Positions 34,431 to 45,272 of a DNA stretch of 64,000 nt are shown one piece after another. The DNA is taken from the NCBI GenBank assembly GCA_020631735.1, contig CM036223.1, positions 10,144,191-10,208,190 on the forward strand. The letters are read 5' to 3'. The position numbers and the translations under genes were made by a program. Numbering within the stretch: position 1 is the stretch's first letter; every line of letters begins with the position of its first letter. The notes beneath the pieces are model-generated. The model worked only from the letters and a program-made list of their open reading frames with translations, was not told where the DNA came from and made no database searches. Source of the stretch: Saccharum officinarum. Taxonomy: Eukaryota; Streptophyta; Magnoliopsida; Poales; Poaceae.

Positions 34431-35800
34431 GAATTTTTTGTTTATTACCATTACCTTTCTGGCCGGATCACCTCCGCGAGGCCAGCAGCGGCTTGCGGTT
34501 CCGGTCCACCTCATCATTCACCTCTTCTTTTTTTTTCCCCCTTTTTTGATTGAAATTTGGATCGATCATTCATCCGTTTGGGTTCCCAACTGCTAAGGCA
34601 ATCATCTCTTCACTTCAATATCAAGTGAAATACTACATCAATGATAATTAAACAGAGAATATTATAAAAGGCCAAAGTATGGTTATTTGGGGCTCATTAT
34701 ATTCATCACTAAACCAAGACAATTGGCTATGTTCGCTTTATATTGTCCAATGTTTTGGTATTGAAAATCTGTTTAGGACAGAGATAAAGCATGACCAGCC
34801 AGTTCCACCCCGCGCTCGCGCTCATCTTCCTCCCCGTGCTTGCGCTCGTCCTTGACCCACCGCCGCCTCCTCTACTGCCGCTCCTGGCCAACAGTTGCCT
34901 CGCCGCCGGTCGCGTCGCTCGCCTCCCGCCCTCGCCCCTCGACCCTGCCCTCGTGTAACCTCCACCACGACGCGCCTCAGCTATCCTCGTCCTCGCCCCT
35001 ACCCCACCACCGACAGCCAGTGGCGAGCCGCCTCGCCGCGCCACCCACCTTCCGCCCCCACCCCACGACCCCCCCACCCTAATCCCACGGCGCCGGCAAA
35101 GCTCCACCGCGACGCCACCGCCACCAGCCCCGCCCAACCATCGTCCCCCGCTAAGATGATTTAGACTTTTAGATGGAGAGTGCCTCCTTATAATTTTGTT
35201 GATGATGAAGAGTACTCTAGCTATCCCCAAGAGTAGGGTGGCACGGCCACGAAAATTGTAGGTGTGAAAACATGTACGTAACAACTAGCTAGCAACCAAA
35301 CACAAGTAATTAATCTAACTACATTGTCATCATACATGCATCTGGTAGTGTTAGGGAAGAGGAGTAGACAGATCGCAAATGCACCTGGACAGTCGAAGTC
35401 GGATTGTACGTACGTGCGTGTAAACTAAAGGCGCAATAAACTGTTGGAGTCAGTACAATACTGAAGCTGCCTTTCTGACTACTGCCAGCAAGCAACAAGT
35501 CGAAACGATCGATCATCCACGTCGATCTCTACTGCTGATCGATCGAGTTTGTTAGCTAGATACAAATATATTATCTGGCATATATGTGTAAAAAAAGCAG
35601 GTCACGCCTACGAGTTACATGTCTAACTTGTCATATTCCCAACCAACACAGCTCTTATCGTAGCAAAGCAAGCACCGGCACACAAAGACAAGGCCAGAAT
35701 TTGTTCAGAGGCGCAACACTTTTTATCGCATCTTTTCATTTCATTTCATTTTAGTTTATTTCATTTCTTCTCATTTTTTTATTTTTCTGGAACACCAGCA
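34431..35800. other. Intergenic, with C-rich block and legumin upstream region
   Basis: The stretch 34790-35160 is a C-rich, low-complexity block with open frames on both strands and no domain; I do not call a gene. The stretch 35170-35800 is upstream of the legumin gene and includes CATGCAT (35335-35341), an RY-type seed element, and homopyrimidine sequence at 35720-35785. Confidence 0.45.
35335..35341 (+). promoter_or_regulatory. RY-type element (CATGCAT) upstream of legumin gene
   Basis: CATGCAT is the core of the RY/legumin box bound by B3-type seed regulators (established for seed storage genes). It lies 575 bp upstream of the ATG. The match is short and could be chance. Confidence 0.35.
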
Positions 35801-35814
35801 GCACATTCTTTTGC

Positions 35815-35822
35815 TATAAAAA
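35815..35822 (+). promoter_or_regulatory. TATA box of legumin gene
   Basis: TATAAAAA lies in the context ttgctataaaaaaagac, 101 bp upstream of the start codon. It implies a transcript start near 35845-35850 and a leader of about 70 nt. Confidence 0.8.
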
Positions 35823-35915
35823 AAGACCCCGGACGGCCTCTGCTATCACTGTACACACACGGCGACAGCACTCACTGTCGTCAGTCGTCACTGAAGAGAG
35901 TGAGCAGAAGCAACA

Positions 35916-37698
35916 ATGGCGGCGGCACTCTCCGGCAAGCTGCTGCCGCTTCCCTCCTCCCTGTGCCTGTGCCTGCTTCTCCTCCTGTGCTGCTCCGGCT
36001 CTGGCGCCGGCGCAGCCAGCAGCTCATGGGGGGCGTCCCGGGGAGGAGCCGCCAGGGAGTGCGGCTTCGACGGCAAGCTGGAGGCCCTGGAGCCGCGCCA
36101 CAAGGTGCAGTCAGAGGCCGGCTCCGTCGAGTACTTCAGCCGGTTCACCGAAGCCGACCGGGAGCTCACCTGTGCCGGCATCTTCGCCGTCCGCGTCGTC
36201 GTGGACGCTTTGGGCCTCCTTCCTCGCTACTCCAACCTCCATTCTCTTGTCTACATCCTCCAAGGTAACATATAGTATACGTGTAGCGTTATACTGTTGT
36301 AAAGCATCTAGATTCTAGAGAGATATATGCATGAACAAGAACAACTGAACAATCGGTTCGTCGTATCAAGCAATCACTATATATATGTCTTATATATATG
36401 TAGGTAGAGGGATTATTGGGTTCTCGTTTCCGGGATGCCAAGAAGAGACCCACCATCAGCAGCACTATGGATACGGATATGGATATGAACATCGTCATCA
36501 TCAGCGCCCTGACGAGCATCACAAGATCCACCGATTCGAACAGGGAGACGTGGTGGCCATGCCGGCCGGTGCCCAGCATTGGCTGTACAACGACGGCGAT
36601 GTGCCGCTTGTGGCGATCTACGTCTTCGACACAAACAACAACATCAACCAGCTCGAGCCTTCCATGAGGGTACTGCTACCTCCATCCTTCATTACAATAT
36701 AAGTTCAATCAATTTGTTCTTGCATCTTACATATATATATTTGTACAATTTGCAGAAGTTCTTGCTGGCTGGGGGATTCAGCAAGGGGCAGCCCCACTTC
36801 GCCGAGAACATCTTCAAAGGAATCGACGCCCGGTTCCTGAGCGAAGCCCTGGGTGTCAGCATGAATGTCACTAAGAAGCTTCAGAGCCGCCATGACCAGC
36901 GAGGCGAAATAGTCCGTGTGGAGCTGGAGCATGGCCTTCACCTCCTGAATCCACCATCGTCGTCGTCATTTCCATCACTGCAAGACCAGTACCAACATCA
37001 CCAAACATGTCAACGCGACGACAGTAACAACATCTGCACCATGGAGGTGAGGCACAGCGTCGAACGCCTGGATCAGGCCGACGTCTACAGCCCTGGTGCT
37101 GGGAGGATCACACGCCTGACCAGCCACAAGTTCCCAATTCTCAACCTCATACAGATGAGCGCGGTGCGAGTAGACCTATATCAGGTAGTACAATCGATGA
37201 CGTACAGTGTGAAATTGCGATATATAATCTGCAGACAGATAGATGTTCTTCCATTTCTAACTGAAATCGTTTGTGTTTGCACATATGCAGGATGCCATCC
37301 TGTCGCCGTTCTGGAACTTCAACGCCCACAGCGCCATGTACACCATCAGAGGCTGTGCCAGGGTTCAGGTCGCCAGCGACAATGGGACGACGGTGTTCGA
37401 CGGCGTGCTTCGTCCTGGGCAGCTGTTCATCATACCCCAGGGCTACCTTGTCGCCACCAAGGCGCAAGGAGAAGGGTTCCAGTACATATCCATCGAGATG
37501 AACCCCAACTCCATGGTCAGCCACATTGCCGGGAAGAACTCCGTCTTCAGCAATTTGCCGGTCGGCGTCATCGCCAGCTCGTATGGCGTCTCCATGGAGG
37601 AAGCTGCAGAGCTGAAGAACAGTAGAAAGCATGAGCTTGCTGTGTTTACTCCTGGTGGCAGCTATGATCAAGGTCATGTTGGCAGCGCCCAACAGTAG
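35916..37698 (+). CDS. 11S globulin / legumin-type seed storage protein (4 exons)
   Basis: Exons are 35916-36264, 36404-36669, 36756-37184 and 37291-37698. All three introns are GT...AG, in phases 1, 0 and 0. The product is 483 residues. Introns sit where 11S globulin genes usually have them. Residues 1-33 form a signal peptide with a leucine-rich core, followed by two cupin domains (about 50-230 and 300-460). The C-terminal half resembles rice glutelins and legumins (ADVYSPGAGRIT, LNLIQMSAVRVDLYQ, FDGVLRPGQLFIIPQGY, MVSHIAGKNSVF). Cysteines C49, C86, C128 and C299 match the usual intra- and interchain pairs. The normal Asn-Gly processing site before C299 reads DSNNIC, with no Asn-Gly. A His/Gly/Tyr-rich insert (HHQQHYGYGYGY) lies near residues 133-145. 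It is probably stored in endosperm vacuoles or protein bodies. Poly(A) signal at 37741. Confidence 0.95.
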
Positions 37699-37740
37699 GC
37701 ACCTTAGAGTGATCTGCTTGAATAAGTTATCGTGGACTGT

Positions 37741-37746
37741 AATAAA
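37741..37746 (+). terminator. Poly(A) signal of legumin gene
   Basis: AATAAA lies 43 bp after the stop codon. A second AATAAA is found near 37813. Confidence 0.7.
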
Positions 37747-37814
37747 CAAAGCTTGTTCATGGTTAAACTGCATGTCTGCATGGATGAATCTTTCAACTAC
37801 ATAGCTCGTCAAAT

Positions 37815-38320
37815 AAAACAACTGAACTGAAGTGAGTAATGTTTCAAATGAGAACTTGTTACTTGTGTCAAGCAAACAGATTCCAACTTATCTCACATAG
37901 ATGTGGCAATTAGTCACCCTGTCACATGGGGAACCGAATATTCAGGAGCAGATGACAGAGTACAATATATCGATGCATGTTTAAGGCTAAACTGTTTGAC
38001 ACTCCCGAGTGATTTGCCAGGAAAATAAGTAAATAAAACATGTTTATGGCTAAATTGCATGTCTGCATGGATGGAGTTTTCAACTACCTAGTGCATCTAA
38101 TAAAAATAATTAAGTGAGTAACATTTCAAATGAAAATTTATTCAAAGGAAAACATATTCAAACTATCTCACATAGATGTGGCAATTAGTCAATATGGGAC
38201 ATAGGGGAATGAACATTTAGGAGCAGATAACCGAGTAAAATATATAGAGGCACCATCTGAATGATCTACTACCTAAGGTTAAAGCTTGAAATTTTCCATG
38301 ACTGCATTGATTTAGAGTTT
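37815..38320. other. Legumin 3' flank with diverged tandem repeat
   Basis: About 250 bp at 37750-37985 is repeated at 38040-38265, with shared phrases actgcatgtctgcatgga, caactac, atctcacatagatgtggcaattagtca and aggagcagat. It is a local tandem duplication of the 3' flank. No gene. Confidence 0.65.
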
Positions 38321-38948
38321 GCAGAAATTAAAAGATAACAGATCACCTCATCTATCTACAAGTCCAAACCTAAATAAAGGTCAATCTTCATCTGGCTTTT
38401 CCTTATCATCAGCGTTGTTGCCATATCTCCAGACATCTTCAATGTTGTTGCCCCCGTTTTCTTCGGTCTCTTCACTATCATTTTCCTACGTAGCTTTACC
38501 TGGCCACTGGTTCCTCACACCACTGATGTCAGAAGGCATCACTCTCGAAATCTTGGCATTGTAGGCTTTGGATGAGTGGACCTTATGCCCAGGATTAGTC
38601 TTTCTCCTTTTGGGGTTTGGTGCAATCTCACCAACCTCAGCATAGTTATTCTTAGTAGATCTGTTCAGAAGCACCGACCTTGCCATTTTCGTCTCGACCA
38701 TGTTCAGGGTACTGAAATGAAGCCATGAAGGTTCAATTTGTAACTGGATGTATGCTTTGTCACAGCCTTCATAGGGCAGACATATGGACGATCAGAAAAG
38801 CTTGTAGGCTAGCTGTTGCTGGAGTTGAAGGCTTCAAGGCCCTTTGTGGTTTCTCTGCTGACGGTGTATGTTGCACTGCAACAGGTGTTCCAGTCTGCAT
38901 CAAGACCACCAATGGACACAATCAATTAGTATGGGAAGAGTATGCAAA

Positions 38949-39123
38949 AAAACAAAAAGGGCGTACCCATTGCAGAGAGCTCCCGCTCTGTGCGGGGTCT
39001 AGAGAAGGGTGTCAGTGGCAAGCCTTACCCTCGCCTGTGCAATGCGAGGAGACCGCGACTCGAACCCGGGACCTTCCGGTCACAGGCGGTAAGACTCTAC
39101 CGCTTGCACCAGGCCCGCCCTAC
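38949..39123 (-). mobile_element. Au-type SINE
   Basis: On the minus strand it begins GTAGGGCGGGCCTGGTGC, with a tRNA-like B box (ggttcgagtcgcgg) and ends in a T-rich tail, as Au SINEs of grasses do. The TSD is 16 bp, gggaagagtatgcaaa (38933-38948 and 39124-39139). The paralogous block near 59043-59058 has a single, uninterrupted copy of the target. Insertion is therefore specific to the middle gene G copy. Confidence 0.93.
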
Positions 39124-40575
39124 GGGAAGAGTATGCAAAGGTTGTAATAATAATTTTAAAATTTACAAAAACATTCTATGGAACTTTTAAAAGACGATTA
39201 TTGGAACTTTTAAAGAATGATTGTTTAGTTGATTTAGTTATATTAAATCAATATGGCAAGAATCTGACTAGTTAGGGGTGCTCCGATTTATTGCAACCCA
39301 AGATTTTTCTTTTACTTATGCAACTGTAATATACAACTAATCAGTTAAACTTGCAGAAAAGTCACCAAATCTTTCCAAAGACCATGGGTATATGCAAACT
39401 TTGCACTGACACATAGAAAGAGTAAACAATATTCATATTAGCAAACATGAATTTACAAAGTATCACCGTGGAATTTAAAAAAGAAGGTTATTTAGTCAGT
39501 TTTAGCTATATTGTAAATTGATATGAGATTAATCTGACAAACTAAATGTACTGCAACACATTACAACCAGAGTTTTCCTCTGTATAACTGCTATATGCAG
39601 TTAATCAGTTATGCTTGCTGAATAGTCCAAAAATATCTCAAAAGACCCTGGATTTCAGGGGCAAAGCTGTTTCTATAGTCCTATGTTCACCCACAGTCCA
39701 CAGACAACATAATAACCAGAGTTTTGAGATACCCTTCACCTGATATAAAAAAAAATGCATACGGAGGACTTGTTTATTGATGTAACCTTCATCCTTAGAG
39801 ATCTTTATAATTCCACAAGTAACAGAATGAAAGAAGACATCTACACGGAGGCTCATAGGCTGATAACATAGACTTATAGCACAAACACAACACAGAATAG
39901 AAAGACAAAAAACGAGCAGCAGCACTGAGCAATACTGCAATATAGCCTATTAGTCTGGCATGCTAGCACTAATGTAGAAAAATAGATGGTTCAGAGAATA
40001 TTTTACTGAATATTTTTACTGACTTGGAGTTTAACTTAGGTATAAAAAGAACGGTAAACACTGCAACAATCAACCACAAGGCCGAGTGCACCCTGAATGA
40101 TGATTACAGAAGTTTAAGCATAATAGCAGTACCTTTTCATATGACTTGGCATGGGCTCTTAGTTTGTAGCCGCTTGCAAATCTTTTGCCACATGCTGCGA
40201 AAGGCATATGTTATAATTCTCCAATGCATGTATTTAGAGGTGTGACCATAAGTTAAAATCCAACGAGAAGACCTGAAATTCAAAGCATTTGTTTGTCAGA
40301 AGATGTAAATGCACTAAAGCCAAAGCACAAACAACCTTAAGGAAAGGCATCCATTCACATTAAACGAAAGGAACTGGCTAGATTGTTTTGAGTCAGGCCA
40401 CCATCCCGGTGGCCCCCAAATGGCCTTCAACAAGCCTAGGGCTGGTTAAGGGCTCTAGTTATAGAACCAAAAAAAAAAACTAGTCACTCATGGAGTCATG
40501 GAAGTCCACACTGGAAGCTTTTCATTGTATAATAAAAATCCAAAAGTAGCAACAATTTTGAGAACATAGCAATTA

Positions 40576-40640
40576 AGTATTTTTTTTAATTGAATGGGAA
40601 GGAGAGCTGCACGTCATTATATTAAGAAGAAAAGTAATTG
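40576..40640 (-). mobile_element. LINE 3' tail relic
   Basis: A T-run at about 40579-40588 is followed by gggaaggagagctgcacgtcattatattaagaagaaaa, read as a LINE 3' end in minus orientation. The same relic is at 60421-60475 in the distal gene G copy, so it predates that duplication. Confidence 0.5.
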
Positions 40641-41229
40641 AGTGCTTGAGTAGAGAAAATACAACAGGGCTGGATAGAATCAATGAAAATTCATTAGATT
40701 GAACTAAACATCAAAGAAAACACCTTGAATTAGATATAACTGGCATGCCATTATGATAGTTCACCACTGCGTTTTTACTTGCCACAGCAACATCGAGAAA
40801 ACATCATTCCTTTCCGCTTTCTGGTTTGCAGTCTAGTGTCAAGAGATTTCTGTTTTCAAGGCTACATGCTCTAACTGAACACATCAGTGAGAGCAAGGTA
40901 TTTTCACAATGATTTTAGTAGAGTAATTGCTGAACATCAGCTTGTGAAGCATCTCACTGTAGATTCGAGAACTCAAACAGGATTTTGGCAGTGCCTTCAG
41001 TACCTCTCCTACTTCAAAAGTATACATCCTGCATCCCATCATCCATCGCCGTTCTGTGTTCCACACTCCGTTGTGCCTTCCACACTGCTCCTTGCACCAA
41101 GACCCAAGATGTAGCCAGATCTAATCACTCCTTTTGAGTTCCGCACTGCTCCTTTCACCATTTTCTGTTTATCCTTTTGGTGGTGGTACTCGCACATTAT
41201 GACAAGCTGTATGATTGTGGTGCATGTGC

Positions 41230-41765
41230 ATGTATATTTTTTTTTCTTGAACAATGTAGCAGAACTGCGTGTCATTTCAGTAAGAAAGAGGGGACCGTAC
41301 AAAGTGTACACCTGTACAGGAAAAATTGGGGAAGCGTCAAGAAGTCTCCCCCTACAAAAACCCCACACAACCTGTCTTACTAGCCTTTGAACTACAGAGA
41401 CGACTGTGACCTTCAGAACCTACCTAGACCCTAAAGTTCAGGGGGCAGCGACCTTATGAGGAGCTCCTGGAGGGCCGTAGCACCAGCCATGTACCACAAA
41501 CTGCCCTCCTCAGCCACAAAGTATAAGAGGGTCTGAACATCTGGTCGAGCTTCATAAAAACACAAGTGTTCCTGTGCTTCCAGATCTCCCAAGCAACAAG
41601 GATGGTCAGGGAATTAAGTCCTTTGCGCATCTCCTCTGGAACACTTGTTAAAGTACAACACCACCAGCCGTAGAAACGACTAGTAGAATCTGGAGCCCTT
41701 ACTGCATAAAGTTTTAATTTCTGGAAGATCAAGGTCCAGAACTGCCTTGAAAACACACATGAGGT
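41230..41765 (-). mobile_element. 5'-truncated LINE (L1-type), end of ORF2
   Basis: A minus-strand frame of 100 residues (41756-41454) contains KGLNSLTILVAWEIWKHRN, the characteristic segment near the C-terminus of plant L1-type LINE ORF2 after the RT zinc-binding region. The 3' side ends at a T-run (41236-41246, the poly(A) tail on the minus strand). Most of the element is missing by 5' truncation. No clear TSD. Confidence 0.75.
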
Positions 41766-41987
41766 GAGTATGTTTTTATTTGATTGACCATATTATGTTA
41801 CTTAGTCTGTTCATATATGGATGGTTCTTTGTTTTCTTTTACACCTTAGCACTGGATAGAAAATTAACATCCTTTGAACAAAGGCATGCCTTATGTATTA
41901 TCTCTATGTTTCTTTCTTTTCTCAAATACACCTATGTTTCCTTTTTGACGAGGCAAAACATCTGGTTACAAACACCAAAATGGTGTC

Positions 41988-42100
41988 TGCTAAAGTTAGG
42001 GTTTTTCTCAATTTGGCTAGCCCTAGAAGGGTAGCTATATAGGTTCCATACATGGGCCATATGGGCCTTAGCCTCATGGGCCTAAACACATACTCCAACA
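41988..42100 (-). repeat. 3' LTR of compact Copia element
   Basis: 113 bp; in element orientation TGTTGGAGTATG...TTTAGCA. Confidence 0.95.
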
Positions 42101-42110
42101 CCCCCCGCAG
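42101..42110 (-). other. Polypurine tract of compact Copia element
   Basis: On the minus strand it reads ctgcgggggg, directly adjoining the 3' LTR. Confidence 0.85.
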
Positions 42111-42180
42111 TCTGAACTACCGGCGCAGCGGAGTTCAAGGCTGAACAAGAAAGAACACACACAACCCCCCACAGACGCAA

Positions 42181-45100
42181 CTAGCCACCGGTGATGTTGA
42201 GGCTGGAGCGAAACTCGGCGAAGGTCGAGGACGGGAGGCCTTTTGTGAAGATGTCCGCGAACTGGGAGGTCGTCGGAACATGAAGGACCCGTACCTCGCC
42301 CATGGCCACCCGATCACGGACAAAGTGGAGGTCGATCTCCACATGCTTCGTCCGCTGGTGCTGGATGGGGTTGGTGGAGAGGTAGACCGCACTGACATTG
42401 TCGTAGTAGATCAGTGTGCTCCGAGAGGACGGAGTGTGCAACTCAGCAAGCAGCTGTCTGAGCCAGGCGGCCTCCGCCACGCCGTTAGCAACGGCCCGGT
42501 ACTCCGCCTCGGCGCTGGACCGGGAGACCACCGGCTGGCGCTTGGACGACCACGACACCAGGTTGCCGCCCAGGAAGACCGCGTAGCCGGAGGTGGAGCG
42601 GCGAGTATCCGGGCACCCTGCCCAATCAGCGTCGGTGTAGACGACGAGGTCGGTGGAGGAGGTCGTAGTCGAGCGTGCCCCGGAGGTAGCGGAGGAGGCG
42701 CTTGAGAGCCGTGAGGTGAGGCTCCCGGGGGTCATGCATATGAAGACAGACCTGCTGAACTGCATAGGTGATGTCCGGCCGGGTGAAGGTGAGGTACTGA
42801 AGGGCCCCGGCGAGACTACGGTACGCAGTGGGATCGGCCACCGGGGGTCCCTCAACCTCAGACAGCTTGCCCTGAGTGTCGACCGGAGTGGAGCAGGGGT
42901 TGCAGTCAGTCATCCCAGCCCGCTCCAGGATGTCCCGAGTGTACTGCCGCTGGTGAAGGAGTAACCCGGCAGGACGGTGCTCAACTGTGACCCCGAGGAA
43001 GTGGTGGAGCTCACCCAGATCCTTCATCGCGAACTCCTGCTGGAGAGCGGCGATGATCCTGCGGAGAAGTGGCTCGCTGGAGGCTGTGAGGACAATGTCA
43101 TCAACATAGAGCAGCAAGTATGCAGTGTCAGCCCCATGGTGGTAGACGAACAGTGACGTATCAGACTTGGCCTCCATGAATCCCAGAGTCAGCAAGAAAG
43201 CAGCAAACCGGTGGTTCCACGCCCGAGGTGCCTGCTTGAGGCCGTAAAGGGACCTGTTGAGCCGGCAGACCATGTCAGGACGGGTGGAATCGACGAACCC
43301 CGCCGGCTGACTGCAGTACACCGTCTCAGTAAGAAGGCCGTGGAGGAAGGCGTTCTTGACGTCCAGCTGGTGGACGGGCCAAGACCGAGCCAGCGCCAAC
43401 GAGAGCACGGTACGGACGGTGGCGGGCTTGACCACCGGACTAAAGGTCTCATCGTAGTCGACGCCCGGTCGCTGAGTGAAGCCCCGGAGGACCCATCGAG
43501 CCTTGTAGCGCTCGAGAGAGCCATCGGCCCGGCGTTTGTGGGTCCAGATCCACTTGCCAGTGACGACGTTGGAGCCTGGCGGCCGGGGCACCAGCTCCCA
43601 CGTCTGGTTGGCGAGTAGCGCGGCGTACTCCTCTTCCATTGCACGGCGCCAGTGAGGGTCCAACAGGGCGTCGCGGACGGAAGAAGGTACCGGGGAGACC
43701 ACCGCTTCGCCGGTCGAAGCCTCGAGGGCACGAGGCGGCAGTGTGCCAGCCGCGTGCCGTGTCACCATCGGGTGAACATGCCGCGGGTGTCGGTGAAGCA
43801 GCGGCGGGTGGTAGACCGGCGGGGCACCACGAGCCGGCGGGGACTGCTGCGGTGGTGTCGGTGTCCCCGGTGGAGAAGGGACCGCGAGCGGCGTCGGCCG
43901 CGGCCTGCGCTGGTACACCCGCACCGGCGCTGCGAACCTCGACGGAGGTACCGAAAAGGGCGTGGTGAGGTGTTGGAGCAGGACAGGCAGCGGAAGGAAG
44001 GCGGTTAAGAAGATAGGTGGAGGTGTGCAGGCCCTCAGCCCAGAAGCGAGCAGGAAGAGAGGCCTGAAACAACAGGGTACGCACGGTGTCGTTGGTTGTG
44101 CGAATCATCCGCTCAGCCTTGCCATTCTGCGAAGAGGAGTATGGACAAGACATGCGCAACTGAACACCGTGAGAGAGGAAGAAAGCTCGGGAGGCGGAGT
44201 TATCAAACTCGCGACCATTGTCACACTGGACAGCCTTGATGGTGAGGCCGAACTGTGTGGACACCCAAGTAAAGAAGTGGAGGAGCGTGGTAAACGTATC
44301 AGACTTCGCACGGAGAGGAAAAGTCCACGAATAATGCGAAAAATCATCAACAACCACAAGATAATACTTATAACCAGAAATACTCATAATAGGAGATGTC
44401 CATAGGTCGCAATGGACAAGATCAAAAATGTGGGCCGCATGGGAAGTAGAACTAGAAAAAGGAAGACGAACATGTCGGCCCAATTGGCACGCATGACACA
44501 GATGCTCATCATGAGCTCGAGTACATGGAAGACCGGAGCTACGACTGAGCTGTATCAGGGCATCACGTCCAGGATGGCCGAGGCGCCGGTGCCAGGTGGT
44601 AGAGGAAGTAGAAGCGACGAAGGCAGCTGACAAAACGGGCGGCGAAGAAGACGGAGCCGCCGGGAAGCGAAGACTGTAAAGGGGCCCGGTGCTGTCACAT
44701 CGGAGCAGAGGACGCCGGGAAGCCAAATCCTTTACAGTAAGACCAGAAGAGTCAAATTCCACAGAACAAGAATTGTCAGCTGTAAAACGTCGAATAGAAA
44801 GAAGATTGTGAACCATAGAAGGAGCAACAAGAACATCAGGAAGACGAAAGGAGCCATGAGCACCGGCAGTACCCACAGACGAGACAGGAATACAAGAACC
44901 ATTAGCGACCATAATGGACGAAGGAAGAGAGGAAGAGGGAGAGTGAATCGACGAAAGTATACCGGGGTCAGGAGTAGTGTGGTAGGTGGCCCCCGAATCA
45001 GCGATCCACTCGGGTCCGACCGGAGGTGTCAGGCCCATGGTGCTGAACGAGCGAGCCAGGGCCGCCTGATCCCAGCCGTCGACCCCCGGTGGAGTGCCGG

Positions 45101-45272
45101 AGGGTGGAACCCACGGCGTAGCGGGGAAGACGCCGGGTGAAGGACCAGCAGGAGGCGCTCCGGTGAGCATGGCCATCGGTGGGCGAGTGTCGGCTCCGGG
45201 GGCGTGGTAGGGCCACATGGAGATGCGACCGGACCACGGGTTCTGAAACGAAGGCCAAGTGCCCCCCCCCCG
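42181..45272 (-). pseudogene. pol: Copia pol polyprotein with frameshifts and internal deletion
   Basis: Protease is at about 44990 (WIADSGATYH). The GAG-pre-integrase region is at about 44570 (TWHRRLGHPGRDALI). Integrase (HCDLWTSP, VQCDNGREFD, QNGKAERMIRTTND; D-D-E present) spans about 44440-43960. Near 43950 the frame jumps from the integrase segment (HHALFGT) straight to the linker before RT (VYQRRPRPTP), so roughly 100-150 residues of the usual integrase C-terminal region seem deleted, with a frame change. RT is open at 43924-42626 (QLDVKNAFLHG, LLLYVDDIVLTAS). A second frame change near 42660 leads to RNase H ([20 protein letters not shown] and [10 protein letters not shown]), ending at 42181. 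Confidence 0.9.

Larger units (their letters stand above)
38330..41070 (-). pseudogene. Gene G, middle copy (unidentified)
   Basis: Exon-like pieces on the minus strand are 41066-40884 (VGEVLKALPKSCLSSRIYSE), about 38903-38790 after an acceptor gatgcag (TGTPVAVQHTPSAEKPQ), and about 38717-38370 after ttcatttcag (RSTKNNYAEVGEIAPNPKRR, then KVHSSKAYNAKISRVMPSDI). The last piece has an in-frame TAG near 38487, followed by a coding-like acidic tail that ends at a TGA near 38376. The intervening 39150-40620 matches 59040-60480 (same orientation) and, in part, 2888-3486 (inverted). An Au SINE (38949-39123) and a LINE tail (40576-40640) lie in the introns. The protein has a basic, nuclear-localisation-like PKRRK cluster. 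I do not recognise the family. Confidence 0.45.

Noticed and set aside
34790..35160. C-rich block as a first exon of a gene
   Set aside because: Open frames exist on both strands, low-complexity Pro/Ser/Arg composition, no splice partner or promoter.
38725..39147. Plus-strand frame CHSLHRADIWTIRKACRLAV as a gene
   Set aside because: It runs into the Au SINE and is antisense to the gene G exon, which has better splice context.
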